A model generated the notes under the pieces. It was not told where the DNA came from and made no database searches. It was given only the letters and a program-made list of their open reading frames with translations. Shown here in pieces: positions 36,795-44,905 of a stretch of 54,306 nucleotides of DNA (its first letter is position 1; every line of letters starts with the position of its first letter). The DNA comes from Candidatus Stygibacter australis (GTDB lineage Bacteria; Cloacimonadota; Cloacimonadia; Cloacimonadales; TCS61). Location: the NCBI GenBank assembly GCA_030765845.1, contig JAVCDJ010000010.1:1-54306 (forward strand). The letters run 5' to 3'. The translations under genes were made by a program, and so were the position numbers.

Positions 36795-37649
36795 CTACTG
36801 GGTTGAAGCGATCACCCAGTCACCAACATTACTATCTAAATCCTGAGCAATAACCGAACATTTTATCTGAGTTAAAAAAAATACCTGTCTGGGACAATTA
36901 AATAGTGTTTCATAATTAGCCTGTCCCTTGGCGATAACCAGATCAGCATTGTAAAAGATATCCAAAAATGCTCTGGAACACATGCTGAGAATAGTTCCAG
37001 CGCAATCCAGACCAGTATCTATAATGGTGGCAAATTTATCAATACCAGCGAAGATCGCATCTTGTCTTAAGGCATCATTGATGACTGGATAGCCCTTAAC
37101 AGCATAAGTGATCTGCTTCGGCATTAATTGCTCAATTAAAAGTCGATCAAAAACCGTTTCTCCTGCATTATCTCCTAATATTAAAATATTCTCAGCTTTT
37201 TCTATTTCTGCTTGAAGAATTTCAAGCTGTTGCTGATCTATATTTTTGGTGCGGGAAGAATGTAAACTTTTCCGAAATCGTTCATCATCCCAGCCATTGT
37301 AAAGAGCAAAATCAAGAATATTACCGGCAATAGAATATCGGATAGCCATTTGCAAAGGATTATCGCTGGCTAATATCTCTTCCCTAATTGCAGGAGCAAT
37401 AGCCAAGGCAATATCGTTCGCTTTGTGTTTTATCTCAGCATAGGGATCATTATTTACAGTTTCTTCGCGGATCAATTTATGGATCTCTCTGCCTATTAAG
37501 GCAGGAGTTTGAGAGTAATCCATTTTTGAAGCCAGAAACAATGCGGATCTTAATACTCTTTCGATTAATTGCTCATCATCTGAAATTTGTCTCACAGCCT
37601 GGATTGTTTGTCGCATCAGGCAGGGGATGCAATCATGAAATGTTTTCAT
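36795..37649 (-). CDS. DUF89 / ARMT1-like family protein (predicted damage-control phosphatase)
   Basis: 284 residues. The opening MKTFHDCIPCLMRQ, with a CxxC pair (residues 7 and 10), is typical of the bacterial and archaeal DUF89 branch. ILILGDNAGETVFDRLLIEQL near residue 160 is the metal-site signature, and GLDCAGTIL near 215 and DLVIAKGQANYETLF near 240 are also family motifs. Members of DUF89 are metal-dependent phosphatases that remove phosphate from damaged or excess sugar phosphates and cofactors. In anaerobes they often sit next to NifX-like and DUF5320 genes, as here. The substrate is unknown. Confidence 0.88.
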   Translation of the reverse strand: MKTFHDCIPCLMRQTIQAVRQISDDEQLIERVLRSALFLASKMDYSQTPALIGREIHKLIREETVNNDPYAEIKHKANDIALAIAPAIREEILASDNPLQMAIRYSIAGNILDFALYNGWDDERFRKSLHSSRTKNIDQQQLEILQAEIEKAENILILGDNAGETVFDRLLIEQLMPKQITYAVKGYPVINDALRQDAIFAGIDKFATIIDTGLDCAGTILSMCSRAFLDIFYNADLVIAKGQANYETLFNCPRQVFFLTQIKCSVIAQDLDSNVGDWVIASTQ

Positions 37650-37665
37650 TATATTACTCCACCAT

Positions 37666-37697
37666 AAATCAGGAGTAGATCAATCTACTCCTGATTT
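37666..37697. other. Perfect 15-bp hairpin between DUF5320 and DUF89 genes
   Basis: AAATCAGGAGTAGAT (37666-37680) and its exact reverse complement (37683-37697) are separated by CA. On the transcribed - strand no long U-tract follows, so a full terminator is doubtful; an attenuator or mRNA-processing hairpin between operon genes fits better. Confidence 0.7.
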
Positions 37698-37708
37698 CTA
37701 TAATTTAT

Positions 37709-38029
37709 TTACTTTTCTATTTTTTCTTCTGATAATTCAGATAATCTACGGGTTATATTGTCAAGTTGATTTTTAAACCAGGATTGCTGCTGCTGGAGAG
37801 CGTCCTTTTCCTGAACCTTCACGGGTTCTCGCTCATAGCCATAATCTGCGGGATAGTAACCTCGGTGTGCAAAATTCCTTAATCCACGTCCCATTCCTCT
37901 ACCACGCTCTCTTCCGAAGCTAATACAGCGTTCAAATCTTCCAGGTCGATCATTTCCAGTGCAATATCCTGCCTGTCTTCCTGTCATTCTTCCACGTCCT
38001 TCTGGTCCTGTTCCATCACCATAAGGCAT
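37709..38029 (-). CDS. DUF5320-like small protein (copy 1)
   Basis: 106 residues. The N-terminus MPYGDGTGPEGRGRMTGRQAGYC is the classic DUF5320 motif (P-x-G-D-x-T-GPxGxGPxTGRxxGxC), followed by a Gly/Arg-rich stretch and a C-terminal coiled coil (DALQQQQSWFKNQLDNITRRLSELSEEKIEK). Function is unknown. The family is restricted to anaerobic bacteria and archaea and clusters with NifX-like proteins. The RBS AGGAGGAAAATT precedes the ATG. The adjacent upstream gene is a shorter paralogue. Confidence 0.87.
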   Translation of the reverse strand: MPYGDGTGPEGRGRMTGRQAGYCTGNDRPGRFERCISFGRERGRGMGRGLRNFAHRGYYPADYGYEREPVKVQEKDALQQQQSWFKNQLDNITRRLSELSEEKIEK

Positions 38030-38044
38030 AATTTTCCTCCTGTC

Positions 38045-38239
38045 TTATTTTGTTCTTCGATTTACATTCTGATTGCGTCCGCCTAATAATAGACGAACTC
38101 CGTTTCTGATAAGATTTCCTAATCCTCTTCCAGGTAAACCACTTTGGTTTCCGGGTCGTTTGTTACCGGAGCAGTAACCTGCTCCACGTCCTGTCATACT
38201 TCCACGTCCTTCTGGTCCTGTTCTATCTCCATTTGGCAT
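38045..38239 (-). CDS. DUF5320-like small protein (copy 2, short)
   Basis: 64 residues starting at ATG 38239, with AAGGAGGTGATAAT as RBS; the open frame runs further upstream but overlaps the NifX-like gene and lacks an RBS. MPNGDRTGPEGRGSMTGRGAGYC matches the N-terminus of its neighbour almost exactly. The Gly/Arg-rich middle is present, but the coiled-coil tail of copy 1 is missing. The two genes look like a tandem duplication followed by loss of the tail in this copy. Confidence 0.82.
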   Translation of the reverse strand: MPNGDRTGPEGRGSMTGRGAGYCSGNKRPGNQSGLPGRGLGNLIRNGVRLLLGGRNQNVNRRTK

Positions 38240-38243
38240 ATTA

Positions 38244-38663
38244 TCACCTCCTTGAGTGCTTAGTTTTATCTCTATTGCCGCGATTCCCTCTGCTGGGACA
38301 GGAGCTGGAATCCTCGCGCCATTGCCTTCTGCCACAACCCGGCATGTAATGACGTCCCTGCTGCCAGCCCCCAGACAGCCACTCCTGTATCACTAACTCT
38401 GTTTCTCCTGCTAAAAAGGGTATTACTCTGATACCATTACGCTCTGCTTCTCTCTGTAAATGCCTGCTGATTGCTCCGCATATCAATATATTCACTTCTG
38501 CTTCTGCTAAAAAATCTATCTGCCTGCCAGTCAAAAGAGCGGGGAGCTCGTGATCAGCTATCTCGCTGACCTCTCCAGCTTGAATCCTGTAGAACTTGAA
38601 GTGCAGTGCTTCATCAAATACAGGTGAAATCCTTTTATTCCACTCTGGAATCGCTATAAGCAT
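38244..38663 (-). CDS. NifX-like Fe-Mo cofactor-binding family protein with Cys/Arg-rich tail
   Basis: 139 residues. MLIAIPEWNKRISPVFDEALHFKFYRI opens the NifX/MTH1175-type domain, and VNILICGAISRHLQREAERNGIRVIPFLAG is its central part. After residue ~100 the protein has a Gly/Arg/Cys tail (GRHYMPGCGRRQW; SSSCPSRGNRGNRDK), which other family members lack and which may carry cluster ligands. It is the first gene of the - strand group and is preceded by a sigma-54 promoter and AAGGAGAAAATT as RBS. Its 3' end contains the RBS of the following DUF5320 gene. Confidence 0.85.
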   Translation of the reverse strand: MLIAIPEWNKRISPVFDEALHFKFYRIQAGEVSEIADHELPALLTGRQIDFLAEAEVNILICGAISRHLQREAERNGIRVIPFLAGETELVIQEWLSGGWQQGRHYMPGCGRRQWREDSSSCPSRGNRGNRDKTKHSRR

Positions 38664-38696
38664 AATTTTCTCCTTATCAAATACAGAATATATACA

Positions 38697-38712
38697 TGCA
38701 AAAGGTGTACCA
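38697..38712 (-). promoter_or_regulatory. Sigma-54 (-24/-12) promoter of the NifX/DUF5320/DUF89 operon
   Basis: Read on the - strand: TGGTAC-ACCTT-TTGCA, with the invariant GG and GC ten bases apart (consensus TGGCAC-N5-TTGCA; one mismatch). The start site would be about 38685, giving a ~22-base leader before ATG 38663. The sigma-54 activator gene is immediately upstream, which supports this call. Confidence 0.75.
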
Positions 38713-38786
38713 GTTAGCGAAAATAGTTATAACTATGCTATTGGTAATAATTTAGGCGAATCAGGGGTTATTGAGAAGGATTTAAT

Positions 38787-38838
38787 TTGGTAGCGTCAGT
38801 GCGAATTTATGGTAAGCATTGGTAGCTATTACGCTACC
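38787..38838. promoter_or_regulatory. Candidate activator-binding repeats (GGTAGC boxes)
   Basis: TTGGTAGC occurs at 38787-38794 and 38819-38826, 32 bases apart (about three helical turns). The second is part of the dyad GGTAGC-N6-GCTACC (38821-38838), which overlaps the stop codon of the activator. They lie about 80-130 bases upstream of the -24/-12 promoter, a normal enhancer distance. The dyad could instead be a weak terminator of the activator gene. Confidence 0.45.
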
Positions 38839-40207
38839 GGGGAGGCTTGTAATGCGAGGCAGGCAATTCAATATTTAATTTCTTCAGCTTGCGGTAAAGC
38901 GTGGATTTATGCAATCCCAGCTCACGGGCGGCAGCATTGCGATTAAAATTATTATTTTTGAGTGCTTCTATTATTAATTGTCTTTCGGTCTGCTGTTTCA
39001 CTTGTCTGATCGTGTTGTACTGGCTGATATCATGCTGATTTACCTGAAATTCCAGAGGTAGGTGCTGCAATTCAATCATATCATTACGGCAAAGTACAAA
39101 AGCCCGTTCAATTACATTTTCCAGTTCTCTGATATTACCCTGCCATTTTTGTGTCATCAATACACCCAGAACCTGGGTGGAGGCAGCTTTGATCTTCCTG
39201 TTTTGAAGATGATTGAATTTGGCAATAAAGTGTTCTACAAGTAATGGAATATCTTCTTTTCTGTCGCTTAAAGGTGGTAGTTCAAGTTTTATCACATTAA
39301 TTCGGTAAAACAGATCTTCTCTAAATTTACCTTCACTCACCAGCTCGCTGAGGTCTTTATTGGTAGCAGCAATAATTCTTGCACCGGTAGTTTCTGTTTT
39401 AATTCCACCTAACGGTTCATATTCATGTTCCTGTAATACACGCAGCAGCTTCACCTGCATAGAAAGTGAGATTTCTCCTATTTCATCAAGAAACAAAGTT
39501 CCCTTATCTGCAATAGCAAATCTGCCTGGTTTATCTCGCTCAGCTCCCGTAAAAGCACCCTTTTTATAACCAAATAATTCAGATTCCAGAAGCGTATCAG
39601 GAAGGGCAGCACAATTTACAGCAATAAATGGCTGTTTTGCTCTATTGCTCATGCCGTGTGCTGCTCTGGCAAGGAGTTCTTTACCGGTTCCAGTCTCGCC
39701 GGTTATCAACAGGTTTGAATTGCTCTCAGCAACAATTGGGAGCAGATGAAATATTTCCTGCATAGCTGGACTACGACTGATTAGATCTCCTATTCGGTAC
39801 TGATTATGAAGTTTTTTTCTCAAAGTGTGAACTTCACGCAAATCTCTAAAGGTTTCTGCACCTCCACAGATATTACCATTTTGATCGCGCAAAACAGCAG
39901 TGGAAACGCTTATAGGGATTTTATCACCTTTGGCATTGATTATATAGCAGGACTTATCAATGATTGGTTTATTGCTGTGCATCGTCTTACGCAGAGCACA
40001 GTCCTTTTCACACATACTGGAACGAAAGACATCAGAGCAGATTTCGCCAATCGCTTCCTGGCGTGAAATCCCGGTGATATCTTCAGCAGCACGGTTAAAG
40101 GAGGTTATTTGCCAGTGTTCATCAACTGTAAATACACCGTCAGAGATACTTTCCAGAATTGAGTCATATCTGATTTCATTTTTGGAAGCTTTTTTGCTAT
40201 TGTTCAA
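38834..40207 (-). CDS. Sigma-54-dependent transcriptional activator (PAS-AAA+-Fis HTH)
   Basis: 457 residues. A PAS domain covers about 12-130 and contains Cys 57, Cys 66 and Cys 70 (EICSDVF; SSMCEKDCALR). The AAA+ domain (~135-375) has Walker A GETGTGKE (170-177), the sigma-54-contact loop GAFTGA (217-222), Walker B TLFLDEIG (237-244) and the RINVIKLELPPLSDRKEDI arginine-finger region. A Fis-type helix-turn-helix ends the protein (RNAAARELGLHKSTLYRKLKKL). The PAS cysteines suggest sensing of redox or a metal cluster. It most likely activates the adjacent sigma-54 promoter. PFOR is upstream but is separated by a terminator, so the two are probably not one operon. Confidence 0.93.
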   Translation of the reverse strand: MNNSKKASKNEIRYDSILESISDGVFTVDEHWQITSFNRAAEDITGISRQEAIGEICSDVFRSSMCEKDCALRKTMHSNKPIIDKSCYIINAKGDKIPISVSTAVLRDQNGNICGGAETFRDLREVHTLRKKLHNQYRIGDLISRSPAMQEIFHLLPIVAESNSNLLITGETGTGKELLARAAHGMSNRAKQPFIAVNCAALPDTLLESELFGYKKGAFTGAERDKPGRFAIADKGTLFLDEIGEISLSMQVKLLRVLQEHEYEPLGGIKTETTGARIIAATNKDLSELVSEGKFREDLFYRINVIKLELPPLSDRKEDIPLLVEHFIAKFNHLQNRKIKAASTQVLGVLMTQKWQGNIRELENVIERAFVLCRNDMIELQHLPLEFQVNQHDISQYNTIRQVKQQTERQLIIEALKNNNFNRNAAARELGLHKSTLYRKLKKLNIELPASHYKPPR

Positions 40208-40228
40208 ATACTGCCTGCCTTAAGAGAA

Positions 40229-40256
40229 AATAGCCTCCGCAAACGCGAAGGCTATT
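40229..40256 (-). terminator. Intrinsic terminator after PFOR
   Basis: AATAGCCTCCGC pairs with GCGAAGGCTATT (one internal mismatch) around AAAC. On the - strand the stem is followed by TTCTCTT. It lies 23 bases after the PFOR stop and before the activator gene start. Confidence 0.75.
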
Positions 40257-40278
40257 AGTTATATTCAATAGCCGAAGT

Positions 40279-43200
40279 TTATTCTTCAGCCATCTTTTTG
40301 AACTTGTTATAACGCTTGATAACATAGCCCTTGAACTGTTCAACAAATTTAGCAGAATTTTCCGGGAAAGTGGTTTGGAGACTTGAATAGCGTTTCTCAC
40401 CATTCAGGAAATCTGCTACGTCAATTTTAGGTTTAGGACTTTCAAAGATAAAGGGATTCTCACCTAATTCTTCACGGCGTGGATCATAACGATAAAGCAA
40501 CCAGTAACCGGCATCAACAGCCTTCTTTTCTTCTTTCTGGCTCATGCTCATATTGATACCATGATTGATGCAGGGAGAATAAGCGATCACAATTGATGGT
40601 CCATCATATTCTTCTGCTTCTTTGAGAGATTTCACGAACTGGTTCTTATTGGCACCCATAGCACAGGAAGCTACATAAATATACCCATATTCCATCATCA
40701 TTTTTCCAAGCTCTTTCTTCACAGTTACTTTGCCAGATTCAGCAAATTTAGCTACTGCACCAAGAGGTGTAGCTTTAGACGCCTGTCCACCAGTATTGGA
40801 ATATACTTCCGTATCCAGAACAAGAATATTGATATTTCTTCCTGAAGCCAATACATGATCAAGTCCACCATATCCAATATCATAAGCCCAGCCATCTCCA
40901 CCAAAAGCCCATACTGATTTATCAATCAGGAAGTTCTTAAGTTCAATGATTTTTTGTACTATAGGTTTGGTTTCTTCTGTAGCTGTTTCCAAGGCTTTTG
41001 GCAATAGCTGCTTAATTGCTGCTGTATTATCTTTTGCTTCCTGATCAACTTTTTTCCAATTATCAAGAGACCACTTGACCTTATCTGCTAATTCTGCTTC
41101 GCAGCCAGCTTCATGCAATTGAGCAAGTTTTGTTCTTAATTGCTTGCGATTAGCATCAACTGCCAAACGCATACCCATGGCATATTCTGCATTATCTTCA
41201 AACAGAGAATTAGCCCAGGCGGGTCCATGACCATCTTTATTATGGCAATAGGGAATTGTGGGGAAGGTTCCACCATATATGGAAGAGCAGCCTGTGGCAT
41301 TTCCAATCAGCATCCTGTCTCCAAATAACTGAGTGATCACGCGAACGTAGGGAGTTTCTCCACAACCTGCACAAGCACCTGAGAATTCGAATAATGGCTG
41401 CTTGAACTGACTGCCTTTTACAGTGAATTCACCCATAACTTTTGAGAGTACATCATTTGGCAGGGCATCAAAAAATTCGGCATTTATAGTTTCGCCTCTA
41501 TCACGTTCTTCCTGAATAGGTTTCATTACAAGAGCATCTTTAGGACATTCATTAGCGCACACCATGCAACCCTGGCAATCTTCTGGATAGATCTGGATTT
41601 TAAATTTCATTCCAGCATCTTTTGACATGGCATCAAGAGTATTGAAGGTTTTGGGAGCGTCTTTCAGATTTTCAGGATCGATCAATTTTGCTCTTATGGC
41701 TGCATGAGGGCAAACAAATGAACACTGATTACATTGAATACAATTTTCAGCGACCCATTGCGGAACGAATGGCGATACACCACGTTTTTCAAGACGTGAA
41801 GTTGCTGATGGGATATAACCATCATAAGGCATATCAGATACTGGGATGTCATCACCCTTTTCACGCATGATCTTTTCAATCACGTTACGAGTAAATTTAT
41901 CTGAGCCATCTGGTACCAGTTTATGCATATCCATTGCTTTGCAACCGCATTCGGCAGGTATCTCAATTTTCTGGATATGTTCTGTAGCTTTATCAACCGC
42001 TTCCATGTTCATATTGATCACTTTATCACCCTTCTTGGCAAAGGTCTTTTTAATAAAGGTCTTGATCATATTAAGAGCAGTTTCTTCTGGTAATATACCT
42101 GAGATCATGAAATAAGCTGTCTGCATCACGGTATTTATTCTGGTTCCTAACCCAACTTCCTGAGCGATCTTCAATGCATTAATATTATACACATTGATTT
42201 TCTTATCGATTATTACTCTCTGCATATCAGCAGTGAGATTATCAAATACTTCATCAGCTTCCCAGATTGAGTTCAAAAGGAATACACCATTCTCGCGAAT
42301 TCCTTCCAAAATATCATATCTGCCAATATATGCCTGATTATGGCAGGCGATAAAGTCTGCATGAACAACAGTGTATTCACTCTGAATAGGAGATTTGCCA
42401 AAACGAAGATGTGAGCGGGTTACTCCACCAGATTTCTTGGAATCATACTGAAAATAGCCCTGGCAATACATGTCTGTTCCCTCACCAATAATCTTGATAG
42501 AGTTCTTATTAGCACCCACTGTTCCATCAGAACCTAGTCCCCAGAATTTACAACTGATAGTTCCTTCGGGTGAAGTTGGTAAAGTGTCACCAACTGGGAT
42601 AGATTTATGAGAAACATCATCATTAATTCCTACAGTGAAGCCATGGAATCCATCATTTTCCAGATGATCATATACAGCTTTCACCATAGCAGGAGTAAAT
42701 TCCTTAGAAGAGAGTCCATATCTTCCACCAATAATAGTGAGATCATAACGATTCTTTAAGGCAGCTACAGTATCCAGATATAATGGATCACCTATAGCTC
42801 CTGGTTCTTTAGTTCTATCCAGAACAGCGATTTTCATAACGCTGGCAGGAATAGCAGACACAAAATCTTCTATGCAGAAAGGACGATAAAGATGAATAGA
42901 AAGTAATCCTAGTTTTTCACCTTTCTTATTTAAGTAGTTTATTGTTTCCTGAATAGTCTCACAACCGCTACCCATAGCAATTATAAGTTTATCAGCCTTA
43001 GGATCACCATAATAATTAAAGAGATGGTATTCCCGTCCAGTGAGTTCAGAAACAGCTCCCATGTATTCTCTCACAATATCAGGAGTAGCGTCATAATAAT
43101 TATTAACAGTCTCACGTCCCTGGAAATATACATCAGGATTTTGAGCACCGACTTTAACGCGAGGGTCATCAGGATTTAAAGCACGAGACCTGAAATCTTC

Positions 43201-43806
43201 TATAAATTTCATATCTACAAGTTCTCTCATGCTTTCATAATCAACCATATCGATTTTCTGGATTTCATGAGAATTACGGAAACCGTCAAAGAAATTCAAA
43301 AATGGTACTTTTGCTTTCAATGTAGAAAGATGAGATACAATACCCAGGTCCATAATTTCCTGCAATGATGACGCTGCCATCAAAGCGAATCCGGTATTAC
43401 GGGCAGACATTACATCCGAGTGATCTCCAAAAATCGATAAACTTTGTGCTGCAAGTGATCTGGCAGAAACGTGAAATACTGTAGGAAGCATCTCACCAGC
43501 TATTTTGTGCATGTTGGGAAGCATCAATAAAAGACCCTGCGAAGCAGTGAAGGTAGTGGTTAACGCACCAGCAGTCAAAGAACCATGGATCGCTCCAGCA
43601 GCTCCCGCCTCAGATTGCATTTCAACCACATCTACTCGTTCACCAAATATATTTTTTCTATTATTTGCTGCCCATGTATCAGCATATTCTCCCATTGGTG
43701 ATGAGGGAGTGATTGGATAAATTGCTGCAACATCACTAAAGGCATACGCCACATGGGCTGCGGCAGTATTGCCATCTACTGTTGCTTTTTTGAATTCTTT
43801 CTTCAT
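40279..43806 (-). CDS. nifJ: Pyruvate:ferredoxin (flavodoxin) oxidoreductase, single-chain
   Basis: 1175 residues, the usual length of the homodimeric fused enzyme. It converts pyruvate, CoA and oxidised ferredoxin to acetyl-CoA, CO2 and reduced ferredoxin, the central step of anaerobic carbon metabolism. The N-terminal domain has YPITPSSPMGEYAD near residue 30 and TFTASQGLLLMLPNMHKIAGE near 88. Two 4Fe-4S motifs are at about 686-697 (CIQCNQCSFVCPHAA) and 743-754 (CQGCMVCANECPKDA). The thiamine diphosphate domain begins near 805 (GACAGCGETPYVRV) and includes GDGWAYDIGYGGLDHVLASG and TEVYSNTGGQ. The RBS AGGAGGTTGC is strong. No genes are co-transcribed downstream because a terminator follows. 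Confidence 0.97.
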   Translation of the reverse strand: MKKEFKKATVDGNTAAAHVAYAFSDVAAIYPITPSSPMGEYADTWAANNRKNIFGERVDVVEMQSEAGAAGAIHGSLTAGALTTTFTASQGLLLMLPNMHKIAGEMLPTVFHVSARSLAAQSLSIFGDHSDVMSARNTGFALMAASSLQEIMDLGIVSHLSTLKAKVPFLNFFDGFRNSHEIQKIDMVDYESMRELVDMKFIEDFRSRALNPDDPRVKVGAQNPDVYFQGRETVNNYYDATPDIVREYMGAVSELTGREYHLFNYYGDPKADKLIIAMGSGCETIQETINYLNKKGEKLGLLSIHLYRPFCIEDFVSAIPASVMKIAVLDRTKEPGAIGDPLYLDTVAALKNRYDLTIIGGRYGLSSKEFTPAMVKAVYDHLENDGFHGFTVGINDDVSHKSIPVGDTLPTSPEGTISCKFWGLGSDGTVGANKNSIKIIGEGTDMYCQGYFQYDSKKSGGVTRSHLRFGKSPIQSEYTVVHADFIACHNQAYIGRYDILEGIRENGVFLLNSIWEADEVFDNLTADMQRVIIDKKINVYNINALKIAQEVGLGTRINTVMQTAYFMISGILPEETALNMIKTFIKKTFAKKGDKVINMNMEAVDKATEHIQKIEIPAECGCKAMDMHKLVPDGSDKFTRNVIEKIMREKGDDIPVSDMPYDGYIPSATSRLEKRGVSPFVPQWVAENCIQCNQCSFVCPHAAIRAKLIDPENLKDAPKTFNTLDAMSKDAGMKFKIQIYPEDCQGCMVCANECPKDALVMKPIQEERDRGETINAEFFDALPNDVLSKVMGEFTVKGSQFKQPLFEFSGACAGCGETPYVRVITQLFGDRMLIGNATGCSSIYGGTFPTIPYCHNKDGHGPAWANSLFEDNAEYAMGMRLAVDANRKQLRTKLAQLHEAGCEAELADKVKWSLDNWKKVDQEAKDNTAAIKQLLPKALETATEETKPIVQKIIELKNFLIDKSVWAFGGDGWAYDIGYGGLDHVLASGRNINILVLDTEVYSNTGGQASKATPLGAVAKFAESGKVTVKKELGKMMMEYGYIYVASCAMGANKNQFVKSLKEAEEYDGPSIVIAYSPCINHGINMSMSQKEEKKAVDAGYWLLYRYDPRREELGENPFIFESPKPKIDVADFLNGEKRYSSLQTTFPENSAKFVEQFKGYVIKRYNKFKKMAEE

Positions 43807-43945
43807 GCAACCTCCTAATAATTTAATTTATTCCCAGATTTTGTCCCTTCCACTTTCCGTCAACCTGAAAATCAGTGTTAACAATAAAATCTTTTTTAGC
43901 TTAGTTAAATAAAGAGATATTAATTTATTAAAATGGGGATCTTTT

Positions 43946-44905
43946 CTATTTTTGTTCTATAAGAGAATCAAAATTTTGATCAAAATTATCAAAATAATTC
44001 ATCTGACCGGCATCTATTTCAATAGAATCAACTATTTCTTTTATCTTATCTGAGATCAGCTCTTTTTCCAGTTTACTTGCAGAAGGATAAAATTTCTCCA
44101 AAACATACCAGGCAGCAAGTTTTTCATCAGCCTGCAGCAGTAGATCAGCAAGATTTAGATTAATTTCAAATAATCTGGCAAATTCAGGAAAATTATTATA
44201 CAATTTGATCAAAGGAGGTAATGCCTGATCATTCTTTCCCAATGCCTGAAAGCTCAAAAACTCTATAAATAAAGCTTCAGCACTCAATACACTATCAATG
44301 GCAGCATCTGCTTTATCAGCATATTCCACTGCCTCATGGTATTTCTTTTCAAATACTTTATTAGTAGCTATTTTTATATAGAGATCTCGTTCATTGATAT
44401 CAAGATCGCTTTCCAAAAGGATAAAATAAATATCATTTGCTTCACTATAAAGATAATTGCTCTCATACAGGCTAGCCAGCTTCATGATCAATTTCTGATA
44501 ATTTTTGTCATCATTAACTTTTTTAACTGCTGAAACCAGCAAATCAATTGCAGCGCGTGAATCCAGATTAGGAACCAGTATTATCAGATTCTCAGCAGAA
44601 TTGGTCACCAGCAGGGAATCCTGTGAAACCTCGATTACTTTGTTATATCTTTCTGCTGCTGCCTGAAATTCCTGCCTGTCTTTATAAATATATGCACTCA
44701 GCCAGATCAGAGAATCTGCATTGGCATCTTCCGGCAGATATTTTTCTGCTGTTTCCAATGCCAGATCATATTCTTCACTGGTAATATAATGTTTCATTAA
44801 TTCCACTGGATAATTCAAAGTGATCGTATTCTGATCCTGGGCTTCACAAAGCCAGCACAAACTCATCAATACAGCCAGAATTATCATATTACTTCTTTTC
44901 ATCAT
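43946..44905 (-). CDS. Exported tetratricopeptide-repeat protein of unknown function
   Basis: 319 residues from ATG 44905 (the next codon is also ATG) with CAGGAGT as RBS. The signal sequence is MKRSNMIILAVLMSLCWLCEAQ. The rest is alpha-helical with TPR-like pairs of helices (EEYDLALETAEKYLPEDANADSL; FQAAAERYNKVIEVS; YSEANDIYFILLES; YHEAVEYADKADAAI; ALGKNDQALPPLIKLYNNFPE). Such periplasmic TPR proteins act as scaffolds in envelope complexes. Its first bases overlap the end of the activator-ATPase gene by 17, so it is the last gene of the five-gene operon. No partner can be named. Confidence 0.75.
   Translation of the reverse strand: MMKRSNMIILAVLMSLCWLCEAQDQNTITLNYPVELMKHYITSEEYDLALETAEKYLPEDANADSLIWLSAYIYKDRQEFQAAAERYNKVIEVSQDSLLVTNSAENLIILVPNLDSRAAIDLLVSAVKKVNDDKNYQKLIMKLASLYESNYLYSEANDIYFILLESDLDINERDLYIKIATNKVFEKKYHEAVEYADKADAAIDSVLSAEALFIEFLSFQALGKNDQALPPLIKLYNNFPEFARLFEINLNLADLLLQADEKLAAWYVLEKFYPSASKLEKELISDKIKEIVDSIEIDAGQMNYFDNFDQNFDSLIEQK

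Noticed and set aside
38240-38335. 32-residue N-terminal extension of the short DUF5320-like protein
   Set aside because: It overlaps the NifX-like gene in another frame; the ATG at 38239 has a near-perfect RBS and matches the N-terminus of the paralogue.
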